Below, piece after piece: positions 8,400-15,734 of a DNA stretch of 22,550 bases. This DNA is from a virus, in the IMG/VR virus record IMGVR_UViG_3300004448_000072, positions 1 through 22,550 of that record. One strand, 5' to 3'. Position 1 is the first letter of the stretch, and every line of letters begins with the position of its first letter. The notes under the pieces were generated by a model. That model had not been told where the DNA came from and searched no databases. It worked only from the letters and a program-made list of their open reading frames with translations. Made by a program: the position numbers and the translations under genes.

Positions 8400-8930
8400 A
8401 TGACAAAGACAAGTAAATCTCTTAACGAGAAGTTATTTGCTTTACAAAATGAGATAGGTGCTATTAGTAAAGATGCTAAAAATCCTTTCTACAAAAGCAA
8501 GTACTTTGACGTTAACTCATTAATTAAACAATTACAACCATTACTCCAAAAGCATAGATTATTGCTATTACAACCAATAGAAGAAACATTGGTGTATAGT
8601 AAAATGATATGTATTGATAGTAATGAGTTTGCAGTTAGTTGCATGAAATTACCGGATATATCCGATCCTCAAAAGATGGGTTCTGCGGTAACATATTACC
8701 GTAGGTATACGTTGGGTTCATTGTTAGGATTACAGTCCGTTGATGATGATGCAAACCTTGCTAGTAGCGTTGGTAATAGTAATTCCAATAAACTTCCAAA
8801 GGATAGATTTGATAAAGCAATAAAAGCATTTAAAAGCGATCCCGAAGGAGTTAAAAAAGAGTTGAGGAAGTATATATTGGATGCTCCTCAGTTAACCATT
8901 TTAAAACAAAACAAAATAGATTTAAAATAA
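8400..8930 (+). CDS. erf: ERF family single-strand annealing recombinase
   Basis: The 176-residue protein matches the ERF family of phage annealing proteins. Seen are the N-terminal helix SLNEKLFALQNEIGAISKDAKNP, 'FYKSKYFDVNSLIKQLQPLL' (residues ~30-49), and the family-defining MGSAVTYYRRYTLGSLLGLQSVDDDAN (residues ~97-123). ERF proteins pair complementary single strands in phage recombination and genome circularisation or repair. A PD-(D/E)XK exonuclease two genes later gives the expected exonuclease/annealer partnership. The C-terminal part is shorter and less conserved, as is usual. It is the first gene after the promoter-like region at 8330-8360. Confidence 0.9.
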   Translation: MTKTSKSLNEKLFALQNEIGAISKDAKNPFYKSKYFDVNSLIKQLQPLLQKHRLLLLQPIEETLVYSKMICIDSNEFAVSCMKLPDISDPQKMGSAVTYYRRYTLGSLLGLQSVDDDANLASSVGNSNSNKLPKDRFDKAIKAFKSDPEGVKKELRKYILDAPQLTILKQNKIDLK

Positions 8931-8932
8931 TT

Positions 8933-9172
8933 ATGGCTGATTTATATTTAGGTAGTTTGAATATCGAAGCGATTGAAAAACTAAAAAGTAAAGCATATAA
9001 CAACAAAAATTTAAATGTTGCTATATGGGTAAATAACGATGTTGATCCAAATGATGATAATGAGAATTGGAAAGCAATTAGCATATCACATGGTAATAAG
9101 AAACAAGGTGAAGACGTTGTATATCTTGGTAATGCAAAGAAATTTGTTACTCAAGAAAAAGTGCCGTTTTAA
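8933..9172 (+). CDS. Small unknown protein of the recombination module
   Basis: The 79-residue protein begins two bases after the ERF stop and shares one base with the exonuclease ATG. It has a short N-terminal helix (IEAIEKLKSKAYNN), then beta-type segments: LNVAIWVNNDVDPNDDNENWKAISIS and a terminal VVYLGNAKKFV. Small proteins with this [AV]-W-V-N-D..ISIS...YLGN pattern are often found next to phage annealing or single-strand binding proteins, but I do not know a proven function. A role as an accessory DNA-binding protein is only a guess from the neighbours. Confidence 0.65.
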   Translation: MADLYLGSLNIEAIEKLKSKAYNNKNLNVAIWVNNDVDPNDDNENWKAISISHGNKKQGEDVVYLGNAKKFVTQEKVPF

Positions 9173-9924
9173 TGTTTGAAATAAAGAAGGTTATACCGGA
9201 TTTATCAAACGAATTATACCATTCAGTAGGAGCGGGGATTATATCCTCCTCCTTTTTGAAAGGAGTGTATAAGCATAGCGTAAGAAAAGCTAAAATACCT
9301 TTAGAGCCAAATGATGCTTTAACGTTTGGTTCTCAATTTCATGATATATGTGAATTGGGTAGTAAAAAATTTCAGAGCAAATATTCTGTCATTCCCGAAG
9401 AGAATAGTAATAAAAGAACTAAGGCTTATAAAGATTTTATTAAGGACAACAAGAATGCCATTACAAAGGCTGATAGTGTTAGAATAAATAGAATGTTTGA
9501 TAACTTAAATAGTAATGAATTTTATCGAAGCCTAGAGGATAATTATGATGTTCATGCAGAACATTCATTTTATGCAGAAAGAGATGGTTTAGATTTTAGG
9601 ATACGTCCGGACAAGCATTACTCACATGAAGGTGAAATATTATATGTTTGTGATTTTAAAACTACTTCTGATTGCAGTACTTTTAAATATGACATAACCA
9701 AATATTCTTATGATTTACAAGCAGTTTTCTATTCGGATGTACTCGGTATTAATCCGTCTGATTTTTACTTTATCGCTATTGAAAAAACGTACCCATACAC
9801 ATGTCAAGTGTTTGGATTATCGGATGATTCAATACGAAGAGGTAGAACCAAAATGGATATAGCCATAGGTAAAATTAAAAGAGGTGAATTATCTCTTGGT
9901 TACGAATTAGTAGAGAGAGTATAA
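9172..9924 (+). CDS. PD-(D/E)XK exonuclease (exodeoxyribonuclease VIII / DUF3799-like)
   Basis: The 250-residue protein carries the motifs of RecE/lambda-exo-like nucleases of the DUF3799 type. These are GSQFHDICELG with H57, RIRPDKHY with D147, the core CDFKTTSD with D161 and K163, and Y-DLQAVFYSD with Q183 and Y187. D147, D161 and K163 would bind the metal and catalyse phosphodiester cleavage. The enzyme should resect double-strand DNA ends 5' to 3', giving substrate for the ERF annealer encoded two genes upstream. Length is normal for the family. Its TAA shares a base with the ATG of the next gene. Confidence 0.85.
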   Translation: MFEIKKVIPDLSNELYHSVGAGIISSSFLKGVYKHSVRKAKIPLEPNDALTFGSQFHDICELGSKKFQSKYSVIPEENSNKRTKAYKDFIKDNKNAITKADSVRINRMFDNLNSNEFYRSLEDNYDVHAEHSFYAERDGLDFRIRPDKHYSHEGEILYVCDFKTTSDCSTFKYDITKYSYDLQAVFYSDVLGINPSDFYFIAIEKTYPYTCQVFGLSDDSIRRGRTKMDIAIGKIKRGELSLGYELVERV

Positions 9925-10538
9925 TGTTGTTAAAAGATTATACAAAACAATTACCAAACGAAGTATACATATTTGGTAGTGGTTCATCATTGGATTTATA
10001 TGCTGACAATTATTGGGATGGTAAGTTTACAATTGGAGTAAATAAAAGTTATCAATTTGATAAGCATTTAGATGCAGTTGTATTGTCTCATGGTACGTAT
10101 ATAGAGGACGTAGAGCAAAATTATTCTCATTTAGACTTATTTGTATCTAGATACGATTCAACGCACGTTAAATACGGTTTAAATAAGTTTAACGATGCAA
10201 CAACATATGTTTATGATCATTATAAAAACACCGGATTTGATATTATACCAAAAATAGGTTTAATGGATAAGCCGGAAGAAAATAAAGTAATTACATGTGG
10301 TGATACAGTATGTAGGGCAATTGGTGTATTTGTACATCTTGGAGCAAAAAATATATGGCTAGTAGGATGTGATGGTGTAGGTAATCCGGAAAATAAAATA
10401 AACAGAAAAGATTACTACCCTAAAAATGTAAACATTAATGCTACTGTAGGACATGCTGCACGAAGTATGCAGAGTAAATTGTATTTAAGAGATAATCTAA
10501 AAAAGTACGGAGTAAATATTAAATTTTTAAAACCATGA
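9924..10538 (+). CDS. MptE/DUF115-like Rossmann-type protein
   Basis: The 204-residue protein shows the signature of the 6-hydroxymethylpterin pyrophosphokinase MptE-like / DUF115 superfamily. An N-terminal strand is followed by the loop IFGSGSSLDLY (residues 17-26), then TIGVNKSY (37-43) and the late strand GAKNIWLVGCDG (~140-151). In bacteria and phages members of this group are often linked to glycan or sialic-acid type sugar modification. With the glycosyltransferase at 13927 this suggests a surface or virion glycosylation function, which is inference. The gene sits between recombination and replication genes and its TGA overlaps the next ATG. Confidence 0.65.
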   Translation: MLLKDYTKQLPNEVYIFGSGSSLDLYADNYWDGKFTIGVNKSYQFDKHLDAVVLSHGTYIEDVEQNYSHLDLFVSRYDSTHVKYGLNKFNDATTYVYDHYKNTGFDIIPKIGLMDKPEENKVITCGDTVCRAIGVFVHLGAKNIWLVGCDGVGNPENKINRKDYYPKNVNINATVGHAARSMQSKLYLRDNLKKYGVNIKFLKP

Positions 10539-10687
10539 AAATAGATTTATTAACGTTTTATATTAATGAAAAAGATTTTTACGGATTTGATTTATTATCT
10601 GTAAATTCAAAATGCTTGTTAAGCATTGCTTACGACAAGTTTTTTAAAAGGATACAAATAGAGATATTTTTTAAGCCTTTGTATTGA
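10535..10687 (+). CDS. Small unknown protein, 50 residues
   Basis: An ATG at 10535 overlaps the previous stop (ATGA) and the frame ends with TGA at 10685-10687, which in turn overlaps the next ATG by one base. Tight coupling on both sides argues that it is a real gene despite its size. It is basic and aromatic (INEKDFYGFDLLSVNSKCLL, then FFKRIQIEIFFKPLY), with alternating hydrophobic residues suggesting two beta strands. No membrane segment is evident. I do not recognise it. Confidence 0.62.
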   Translation: MKIDLLTFYINEKDFYGFDLLSVNSKCLLSIAYDKFFKRIQIEIFFKPLY

Positions 10688-11061
10688 TGAGAAAACCAAA
10701 GACAAGGAATAATGGCTCAATGACGGAGGCAGCGTTCTTTGGATGGTTACGTTCATTACTTAGAAATAGGTACATGAGAGGTTGGAAGCCTCATAATGAA
10801 GTTGCCAAAGATAATCGTAGGGCAATAACATATAAAAGCAGATCAAAGTGGGAATACCAATGCGCTGATTGCGGTAATTGGTTTTTAAGAAAAGAGATTG
10901 ATATTGATCACATAAACCCATGTGGTACATTAAAATCCTTTGAAGACTTATCTGAATTTGCTAAGAGATTGTTTGTAGAAAAGGATGGTTTGCAAGTATT
11001 ATGTAAACCATGCCATAAACACAAGACATATGACAATGAAACTAATTCACCATTACTTTAA
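10687..11061 (+). CDS. HNH endonuclease-like protein
   Basis: The 124-residue protein carries an HNH-type zinc/metal finger: CADC at 59-62, IDIDHINPCG at 71-80 with D74-H75, and CKPCHKHK at 106-113. The two CxxC pairs bind structural zinc, and the H75 to H110/H112 region should form the beta-beta-alpha-metal nuclease site. The N-terminal part is basic (LRSLLRNRYMRGWKP). I take ATG 10687, which overlaps the previous stop, rather than the TTG one codon earlier. Phage HNH proteins of this size act in DNA packaging, homing or recombination. Here, among recombination genes, a DNA-processing role is likely but unproved. Confidence 0.8.
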   Translation: MRKPKTRNNGSMTEAAFFGWLRSLLRNRYMRGWKPHNEVAKDNRRAITYKSRSKWEYQCADCGNWFLRKEIDIDHINPCGTLKSFEDLSEFAKRLFVEKDGLQVLCKPCHKHKTYDNETNSPLL

Positions 11062-11230
11062 ACACTATAAGGAAGATAAATTTGTTAACCTAGTTATTAA
11101 AGGAAACGAGGTATTTGCAATAAATAAAATAACAAACTGTAAACAAATTTTTATTGATTCAAGTGAAAGCATTAAGATTAACGATGCCAAAGATTTGGAA
11201 AAGGTTAAAAAATATATTAATGGCAACTAG
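11036..11230 (+). CDS. Small unknown protein, 64 residues
   Basis: The frame is open further upstream, but starts before 11030 would overlap most of the HNH gene; ATG 11036 (or 11030) leaves an overlap of 26-32 bases. The product is mixed alpha/beta: HYFKHYKEDKFVNLVIKGNEVFAIN, then a Lys-rich helix ending VKKYINGN. It overlaps the next gene's ATG at 11220. No motif is recognised. Being inside a chain of overlapping + strand genes supports that it is translated. Confidence 0.5.
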   Translation: MKLIHHYFKHYKEDKFVNLVIKGNEVFAINKITNCKQIFIDSSESIKINDAKDLEKVKKYINGN

Positions 11231-11477
11231 TATTGAATTTAGAGAAAAACACAAAGCTAAAATAAAAGATATGTTAATATTTGACACACTACTATTTAAT
11301 AAACGAGATGATTACGATAGCGTAGAAGAGGCTTATCATATGCTAAGATATGATTACATGAAACATGCTAAAGTTTTCCTACCGGCAAACTACGCTAGGT
11401 TTAGAGGTATGATTACTCAAGGAGCAAAAGAAATATTAGCCGAAAGAAAGAGATTTAAATACGTTATTAATGATTGA
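11220..11477 (+). CDS. Small helical unknown protein
   Basis: The 85-residue protein starts at ATG 11220, inside the end of the previous gene; an in-frame upstream start at 11154 would overlap much more and is less likely. It is highly charged and helical: FREKHKAKIKDMLIFDTLLF, EEAYHMLRYDYMKHAKVFLP and ITQGAKEILAERKRFKYV. It overlaps the helicase ATG at 11470. Because it immediately precedes the replicative helicase it could be a helicase loader or partner, but this rests only on position and size. Confidence 0.58.
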   Translation: MATSIEFREKHKAKIKDMLIFDTLLFNKRDDYDSVEEAYHMLRYDYMKHAKVFLPANYARFRGMITQGAKEILAERKRFKYVIND

Positions 11478-12495
11478 TTCATTCTTAGAAAATATTGATC
11501 ATTTACATGATTTGGTAGTAATTAAAACAAATATACCAAAAGATGTAAAAAAGGATGTTGTAATGCGTATTCGAACAATGAAGAAAAATCTTGTAGAATA
11601 TGTAGAAAGTAATGCATTAACTGATGTTGATGGGGTAAATGCTGATAAAGCAGATTTTTGGAGTTGGTTGAACAGTAGTAATAGTGCTGAAACAACTTTT
11701 ATAAAAGAGTACGATAGGATATTTAAGTGGAAAAGAGGTTGGGTAAATACTTGGACGGGGTATTCAAATGAAGGAAAGTCATCTTGGTTGTATTTTGTTT
11801 TGCTAATAAAGCTATTACAAGATAAAAATGCTAAAGTTGCCATATTTAGTCCGGAAAATTATCCTAGAAACAGATTTGTAAAGGATTGGGTTAAAACAAT
11901 GTTAGGTTATGATCCAAAGAATAGCACAAAAGCAAAGTGTGAAAAGATGATAGAAATGTTTGAGGATAGGTTGTTTTATGTATACCCATCATCACATGAT
12001 ATTGATTCTATTGAAAATCAATTTAAAAATCTTGTTAAACTTCATCAAGTAAACATTACTATAATTGATCCTTACTTAAAAATTAGTAAGCCTAGTGGAG
12101 TAAATGATTTGCAGTATTTAACATCATTTGTTAAAAGGCAAGAAGTTTTTGCTAAACAAAATAATGTAAGCCATCATGTAGTATATCACCAATTAACTCC
12201 ACAAATGGATGAAAGTGGTAACTATGTTCCGGTAGATATGTATAGGATAAAAGGTGGAGGTAGTATTACTGATGGTTCTGATACCGTTAGTTCTGTACAA
12301 CGTCCTTATAGGAAGACTGATGCTGAAGACAAATCAGTTATTATAACAACACAGAAGGTAAAAGATTTTGATTTGTTTAGTGACGGGTATTTGCGTATGG
12401 AATATCATTTGAGTAAAAATAGATATTTCTTAAATGGAATTGATATCTTTGAAGAAGCTATGAAGAATAGCGAGTTCAAGACTGAACTATTTTAA
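11470..12495 (+). CDS. DnaB-type replicative helicase (RecA-fold ATPase)
   Basis: The 341-residue protein has the RecA-like motor of DnaB/gp4-type ring helicases. Walker A is GYSNEGKS (97-104), motif H1a has the catalytic Glu in FSPEN (E129), Walker B is NITIIDP (195-201), motif H3 has Q241 in VVYHQLTP, and the H4 region is IKGGGSITDGSDTV (260-273), a DNA-binding loop. The N-terminal ~85 residues are short and lack the full DnaB N-domain, and no primase motif is present. It should unwind phage DNA 5' to 3' at the fork using ATP. It begins within the previous stop and is followed one base later by the transglycosylase gene. Confidence 0.85.
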   Translation: MIDSFLENIDHLHDLVVIKTNIPKDVKKDVVMRIRTMKKNLVEYVESNALTDVDGVNADKADFWSWLNSSNSAETTFIKEYDRIFKWKRGWVNTWTGYSNEGKSSWLYFVLLIKLLQDKNAKVAIFSPENYPRNRFVKDWVKTMLGYDPKNSTKAKCEKMIEMFEDRLFYVYPSSHDIDSIENQFKNLVKLHQVNITIIDPYLKISKPSGVNDLQYLTSFVKRQEVFAKQNNVSHHVVYHQLTPQMDESGNYVPVDMYRIKGGGSITDGSDTVSSVQRPYRKTDAEDKSVIITTQKVKDFDLFSDGYLRMEYHLSKNRYFLNGIDIFEEAMKNSEFKTELF

Positions 12496-12496
12496 T

Positions 12497-12976
12497 ATGA
12501 AAACGATAATAACGATACTAGCGTTGTTAAGTGCAGTAGCTGCACCGAACGCAACATTAGAGAATAATTACGATACATATTACTCTATCGAATACGATGA
12601 TACACCATCAGTAGATTCCCTCCTCCAAAGTATTATAAAAGTTGAATCAAATGGAGATTCATTGGCGGTAGGCGATAAGCATTTGAGTACACCAAGTATA
12701 GGTTTACTCCAAATTCGTAGAGTAATGGTAGATGAAATTAATAGAATTCTCAGAAAACGTAACGATACAATACGATATTTTTATTCGGATAGGTGGAGTG
12801 CGTCTAAATCAATAGAGATGTATTACATATGGAAAGGTTATCACCATAATGAATCTAGCAATGAAGTAATAGCTAGGAATTGGAACGGAGGTACATACGG
12901 ATACAAGAAAACATCAACAGTTAAATATTGGGCAAAGGTTAAATCTAAAATGTATGGGAACAAGAAAAGCGTTTGA
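12497..12976 (+). CDS. Secreted lytic transglycosylase / lysozyme-like endolysin
   Basis: The 159-residue protein has an N-terminal hydrophobic signal (MKTIITILALLSAVAAPNA) followed by a lysozyme-like SLT domain. Motifs seen are IIKVESNGD with the likely catalytic E50 followed by S51, then IGLLQIRR (68-75) and ARNWNGG (126-132), with a final YWAKV helix. Such enzymes cleave the MurNAc-GlcNAc bond in peptidoglycan. The signal implies export to the periplasm by Sec rather than release by a large holin, or a virion-independent lysis route. A small one-TM protein lies about 850 bases downstream. It is one base after the helicase gene and overlaps the next gene by 23 bases. Confidence 0.8.
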   Translation: MKTIITILALLSAVAAPNATLENNYDTYYSIEYDDTPSVDSLLQSIIKVESNGDSLAVGDKHLSTPSIGLLQIRRVMVDEINRILRKRNDTIRYFYSDRWSASKSIEMYYIWKGYHHNESSNEVIARNWNGGTYGYKKTSTVKYWAKVKSKMYGNKKSV

Positions 12977-13175
12977 ATTAAATATTAACATGTTAGAAGA
13001 GATTTTAGATGTATTAAATGATGAATACGAACAATTAGAATATGTTGATATAGTTGATTACAACAATAAAGAAAAGATAATTACAAGATTGGTTGAATGT
13101 ATGTTGAATTTTAATGAAGACATACATAATGAAATGATTGAAGATGAAATATATAAAATATTAAGCGATGATTAA
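12954..13175 (+). CDS. Small acidic unknown protein
   Basis: The 73-residue protein is strongly acidic and helical, with MLEEILDVLNDEYEQLEYVDIVDYN and CMLNFNEDIHNEMIEDEIYKILSDD. The ATG at 12954 overlaps the endolysin end; an internal ATG at 12990 would avoid the overlap and give a 61-residue form. It overlaps the next start by 8 bases. No family is recognised. Small acidic phage proteins in such positions often mimic DNA or inhibit host factors, but nothing here proves this. Confidence 0.55.
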   Translation: MGTRKAFELNINMLEEILDVLNDEYEQLEYVDIVDYNNKEKIITRLVECMLNFNEDIHNEMIEDEIYKILSDD

Positions 13176-13365
13176 AGGATATTATCCCCCAAGAGACATT
13201 GAAGGTTATCTAGTTGATAACTTATCAGATGTACCAAAAGAATCTGAATTGATTGATTATAATGAGTTTTATAGGTTGTTTAAAAATAAAAGAACACATT
13301 ATATATATAAAATTAAAAAACCTAAAAGTCCATTAACAAACTTGATGAGCAAAATTATAGATTAA
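13168..13365 (+). CDS. Small unknown protein, 65 residues
   Basis: The frame starts within the previous stop region and ends six bases before the next gene. The product begins MIKGYYPPRDIEGYLVDNL and has a basic C-terminal half (RTHYIYKIKKPKSPLTNLMSK). No signal peptide, membrane segment or metal-binding motif is visible, and I do not recognise the family. Tight spacing on both sides supports translation. Confidence 0.55.
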   Translation: MIKGYYPPRDIEGYLVDNLSDVPKESELIDYNEFYRLFKNKRTHYIYKIKKPKSPLTNLMSKIID

Positions 13366-13370
13366 TATAT

Positions 13371-13823
13371 ATGAGAGATTGGACATTACCTACCTACAAA
13401 CCAAAGGTTACAGAAGTTGAATTTAATATCAATAATATACCTAGACAAATTACTCAAGGTATAATTATAAAAGCAGACAACGAGGATTACAATAAAAAAA
13501 GCATAGCACATGCTTACGTTCATTTAAATGGTGAAATAAAGCTATGTTTAAATGATAAGATGATATCAGAAGATGATAATTATTTAGTGATTAAAGTTCT
13601 TGTAATAAATAGGCGTGATAACAGAACTGAGGGATTAAAGCAAATAACATCCGGAAGTGATTATCTTAAAGCACCTCAATTAGATGCAATAGCATGGTTA
13701 TGTAGAAAATGGTGTACTGAGTATTACACAGACAATATAATTAATCAAGCCGGTGAAATGTTTCCTATGGATTTATTATATAAATATATTCGTAACGAGG
13801 GTTTTACTAAGTATCAAGAATAA
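13371..13823 (+). CDS. Unknown phage protein, 150 residues
   Basis: The protein starts MRDWTLPTYKPKVTEVEF, with a beta-rich first half (IIIKADNEDY, AHAYVHLNGEIKLCLND, YLVIKVLVINRR) and a helical second half. The latter contains DYLKAPQLDAIAWLCRKWCTEYYTDNIINQAGEM with two Cys in CRKWC. No catalytic motif is recognised. It could be a small DNA- or RNA-binding protein of the replication/late-accessory block. The start follows a 5-base gap and there is no better upstream start. Confidence 0.6.
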   Translation: MRDWTLPTYKPKVTEVEFNINNIPRQITQGIIIKADNEDYNKKSIAHAYVHLNGEIKLCLNDKMISEDDNYLVIKVLVINRRDNRTEGLKQITSGSDYLKAPQLDAIAWLCRKWCTEYYTDNIINQAGEMFPMDLLYKYIRNEGFTKYQE

Positions 13824-13826
13824 ATA

Positions 13827-13949
13827 ATGAAATTAGGCAAAGCACAGAAACATAACATGATTATTGCTCTAATGGCAATATTCTCTTTCTGTATTGTTGT
13901 TTTTTCAATTTTAACAATAGTTTATTATGCGGTTTCTAGTTATAATTAA
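13827..13949 (+). CDS. Small single-membrane-span protein (holin-like candidate)
   Basis: An ATG at 13827 opens a 40-residue frame ending TAA 13947-13949. It has a basic N-terminus (MKLGKAQKHN), then one strongly hydrophobic span IIALMAIFSFCIVVFSILTI, then a short polar tail YYAVSSYN. It starts three bases after the upstream stop and overlaps the glycosyltransferase start by 23 bases in another frame. Size and topology would suit a small holin, pinholin or spanin-like part, with the endolysin gene at 12497 nearby; the function is inferred only. Confidence 0.58.
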   Translation: MKLGKAQKHNMIIALMAIFSFCIVVFSILTIVYYAVSSYN

Positions 13950-14979
13950 ATCAAAACAAAGTGGGGTTTCTTATCATAGGTTAATTAAGCCGTTTGAGAA
14001 ACTAAAAGAAAAAGGTTGTTCTGTTAATATTATTAAAACTTATCACGAACAAGAAATAAATAAATCTAATTACGATTATTTAGTTTTCAATAGAGGACTA
14101 GGATATAACTATGAAGATTTAGCTATAATTGATGAGTTTAAGAATGAAGGCGTTAAGATTATCATGGATATAGATGATTATTGGGAACTTCCGGAACATC
14201 ACCCAATAAAGTGGAGAGATGATATTGATTACGATATGTGGAGAGGAAGTATAGTAGCTAATTTAGCTTTAGCTGATTACATATGGACATCAACTGAATG
14301 GCTTAAATCTAAAATAGAAAAACTTGTACCTAATAAACCAATTGCAATAGCTAGGAATGCAGTAGATTATTATGATGAAGATCAATGGAGTAAAGTACAG
14401 AGTAAATCTAAACACAAGGATAAAGTAGTTGTTGGCTATGCCGGTAGCACAACACATCACAAGGATTTGGATATACTTAAATCACCTATAAGAAGAATAA
14501 ACTCTAATAAGATTTTAAAAAATAAAACAATATTTGGGTTGTTTGGTGTTGATCATATGTCGAATTACGGCATAAAGGTTTGGCAAGAGCAAATAAATAT
14601 TTTTACAACCAAAGGTAGAAACACTAATTATCAATTAGAATCCGGTAGATCAGTTTATCAATATGCATCATTTTATGATGAGATGGACATATCAATAGCA
14701 TCTGTATTGGATAATGATTTTAACAAATGCAAAAGTGAACTAAAGATTATAGAAGCCGGAGCAAAATATAAACCATTTATTGGTACAGACATAATTACAT
14801 ACAGTAGAACTAACGCTAACATAGATTTGTGTACTTCAGAAGATGATTGGGTAGAATCAATAAAAGAATTGGTTTTAGATAAAACATTAAGAACAGAACT
14901 AGGTAAAGAGTTGGGTGAATACGTTAGAGATGAATATGTGATTGATAAAGAAAACGAAATTAGATTAAGTATTTTATGA
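13927..14979 (+). CDS. Glycosyltransferase, GT-B fold (GT4-like)
   Basis: The 350-residue protein shows two Rossmann-like halves. The N-terminal half has RFLVIIKSKQSGVSYHRLIKP, a YLVFNRGL strand and the IIMDIDDYW (79-86) plus ELPEHHP segment seen in phage and bacterial GT-B enzymes. The second half opens with VVVGYAGSTTHHKDLD (167-182), the donor-nucleotide domain start. It later carries KSELKIIEAGAKYKPFIGTD, where the glutamates of the E-x7-E region contact the sugar nucleotide. RNAVD at 143-147 matches the usual NG(V/I)D site. It should transfer a sugar from a nucleotide donor, perhaps to host surface glycans, virion proteins or DNA bases. The target cannot be told. Confidence 0.82.
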   Translation: MRFLVIIKSKQSGVSYHRLIKPFEKLKEKGCSVNIIKTYHEQEINKSNYDYLVFNRGLGYNYEDLAIIDEFKNEGVKIIMDIDDYWELPEHHPIKWRDDIDYDMWRGSIVANLALADYIWTSTEWLKSKIEKLVPNKPIAIARNAVDYYDEDQWSKVQSKSKHKDKVVVGYAGSTTHHKDLDILKSPIRRINSNKILKNKTIFGLFGVDHMSNYGIKVWQEQINIFTTKGRNTNYQLESGRSVYQYASFYDEMDISIASVLDNDFNKCKSELKIIEAGAKYKPFIGTDIITYSRTNANIDLCTSEDDWVESIKELVLDKTLRTELGKELGEYVRDEYVIDKENEIRLSIL

Positions 14980-15344
14980 ATTTAGGAGAATACGCTGAAT
15001 CACTATTTACAACAATATGCATAGGAGAAGGATATACCGTTTCTAAGCCATTTTACCATGAGATAAGGTATGATTTAGTGGTTGATGTAGATAATGTCTT
15101 ACATAGGGTTCAAGTTAAGTCTACGGATCATGTGCGTCCCAAGGACAATCAATGTCAAGTTAGAGTAAATTATGACAAGGAAGAGATAGATTGGTTTGCT
15201 ATTTATATATACAAAAATAAAGATTGGTATGTGTTACCAATAGATGTTGTTAAGGATATTAAGCAATTCTCAATCAAATTAAATTATAAGTCCAAGTATG
15301 ATATTTTTAAAAATAATTTTGGATTTCTCAGACATGGTTTTTAG
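14976..15344 (+). CDS. PD-(D/E)XK nuclease-like protein (PDDEXK_5 type)
   Basis: The 122-residue protein fits the small endonuclease family that includes group I intron-type PD-(D/E)XK enzymes. GEYAESLF gives E8, RYDLVVD gives D33, and HRVQVKST gives the Q46-V-K48 core. The usual Glu is Gln, a known variant in this group. A strand and helix follow (WFAIYIYKNKDWYVLPI). No intron or intein is evident next to it, so it may be a free-standing nuclease or a resolvase-like protein. The ATG overlaps the glycosyltransferase stop (ATGA). Confidence 0.75.
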   Translation: MNLGEYAESLFTTICIGEGYTVSKPFYHEIRYDLVVDVDNVLHRVQVKSTDHVRPKDNQCQVRVNYDKEEIDWFAIYIYKNKDWYVLPIDVVKDIKQFSIKLNYKSKYDIFKNNFGFLRHGF

Positions 15345-15363
15345 ATTTGATTAAATATCAAAT
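15345..15363 (+). repeat. Inverted repeat after the nuclease gene
   Basis: ATTTGAT (15345-15351) and ATCAAAT (15357-15363) form a perfect 7-base inverted repeat with a 5-base spacer, directly after the TAG stop and before a 21-codon frame. No T-run follows, so it is not a good intrinsic terminator. It may be an operator or a weak mRNA hairpin. Confidence 0.4.
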
Positions 15364-15378
15364 TTAAATAACAAATAC

Positions 15379-15444
15379 ATGGATGACACATATGATTTAA
15401 AAGAACTGTTTGAAGGTTTAAATCCTAAACCCAAAACAAAATGA
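15379..15444 (+). CDS. Very small coupled reading frame, 21 residues
   Basis: ATG at 15379 begins a frame of 21 codons with an acidic first half (MDDTYDLKELFEGLN) and a basic end (PKPKTK), closed by TGA at 15442-15444. That stop overlaps the ATG of the zinc-finger gene (ATGA). It lies behind a short inverted repeat. It could be a true microprotein or a leader peptide that sets translation of the next gene. Evidence is limited to layout. Confidence 0.42.
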   Translation: MDDTYDLKELFEGLNPKPKTK

Positions 15445-15734
15445 TTTGTGATAATTGCAAAAAAGAATTTAGTTCAATTAGAATAAAAAAATATTGCTCA
15501 ACTAAATGCAGTTATGAGAAAACTTATGAAAGGCATAAAATAAAAAGGAAGGAGCAAAAAAAATATCCCAATGCAAAGCAAGTTGACAAGATAATTTATG
15601 ATCATAATCCTTGCGTTGTTAATCAAAATAATGATTGGGTTTTTTCAGAGGCTATATCAGATTGGTGTAGTTCTAGAAATAGTTATTACAGAATAAAAGA
15701 TAGAGATAGGTATAGAAATAGAAAAAAAACATGA
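15441..15734 (+). CDS. Small zinc-finger, basic DNA-binding-type protein
   Basis: The 97-residue protein begins MICDNCKKEF with C3 and C6, followed by KKYCSTKC with C19 and C23, a four-cysteine zinc knuckle of the kind found in phage and HNH-associated proteins. The rest is very basic (HKIKRKEQKKYPNAKQ and RIKDRDRYRNRKK at the end) and contains WVFSEAISDWCSSRNSYYRIK, which looks like a helix-turn unit. DNA or RNA binding is likely from composition. Its stop overlaps the next ATG by four bases. Confidence 0.68.
   Translation: MICDNCKKEFSSIRIKKYCSTKCSYEKTYERHKIKRKEQKKYPNAKQVDKIIYDHNPCVVNQNNDWVFSEAISDWCSSRNSYYRIKDRDRYRNRKKT

Noticed and set aside
8880-8900. Reverse-strand GGTTAACTGAGGA near the end of the ERF gene, similar to the ribozyme start
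   Set aside because: No stem II, no GAAA and no stem III follow on that strand; it lies in a well-conserved coding region of the other strand.
14976-15344. Group I intron or intein associated with the small PD-(D/E)XK nuclease
   Set aside because: Neighbouring genes appear intact and uninterrupted, and the frame overlaps the upstream stop as an ordinary operon gene.
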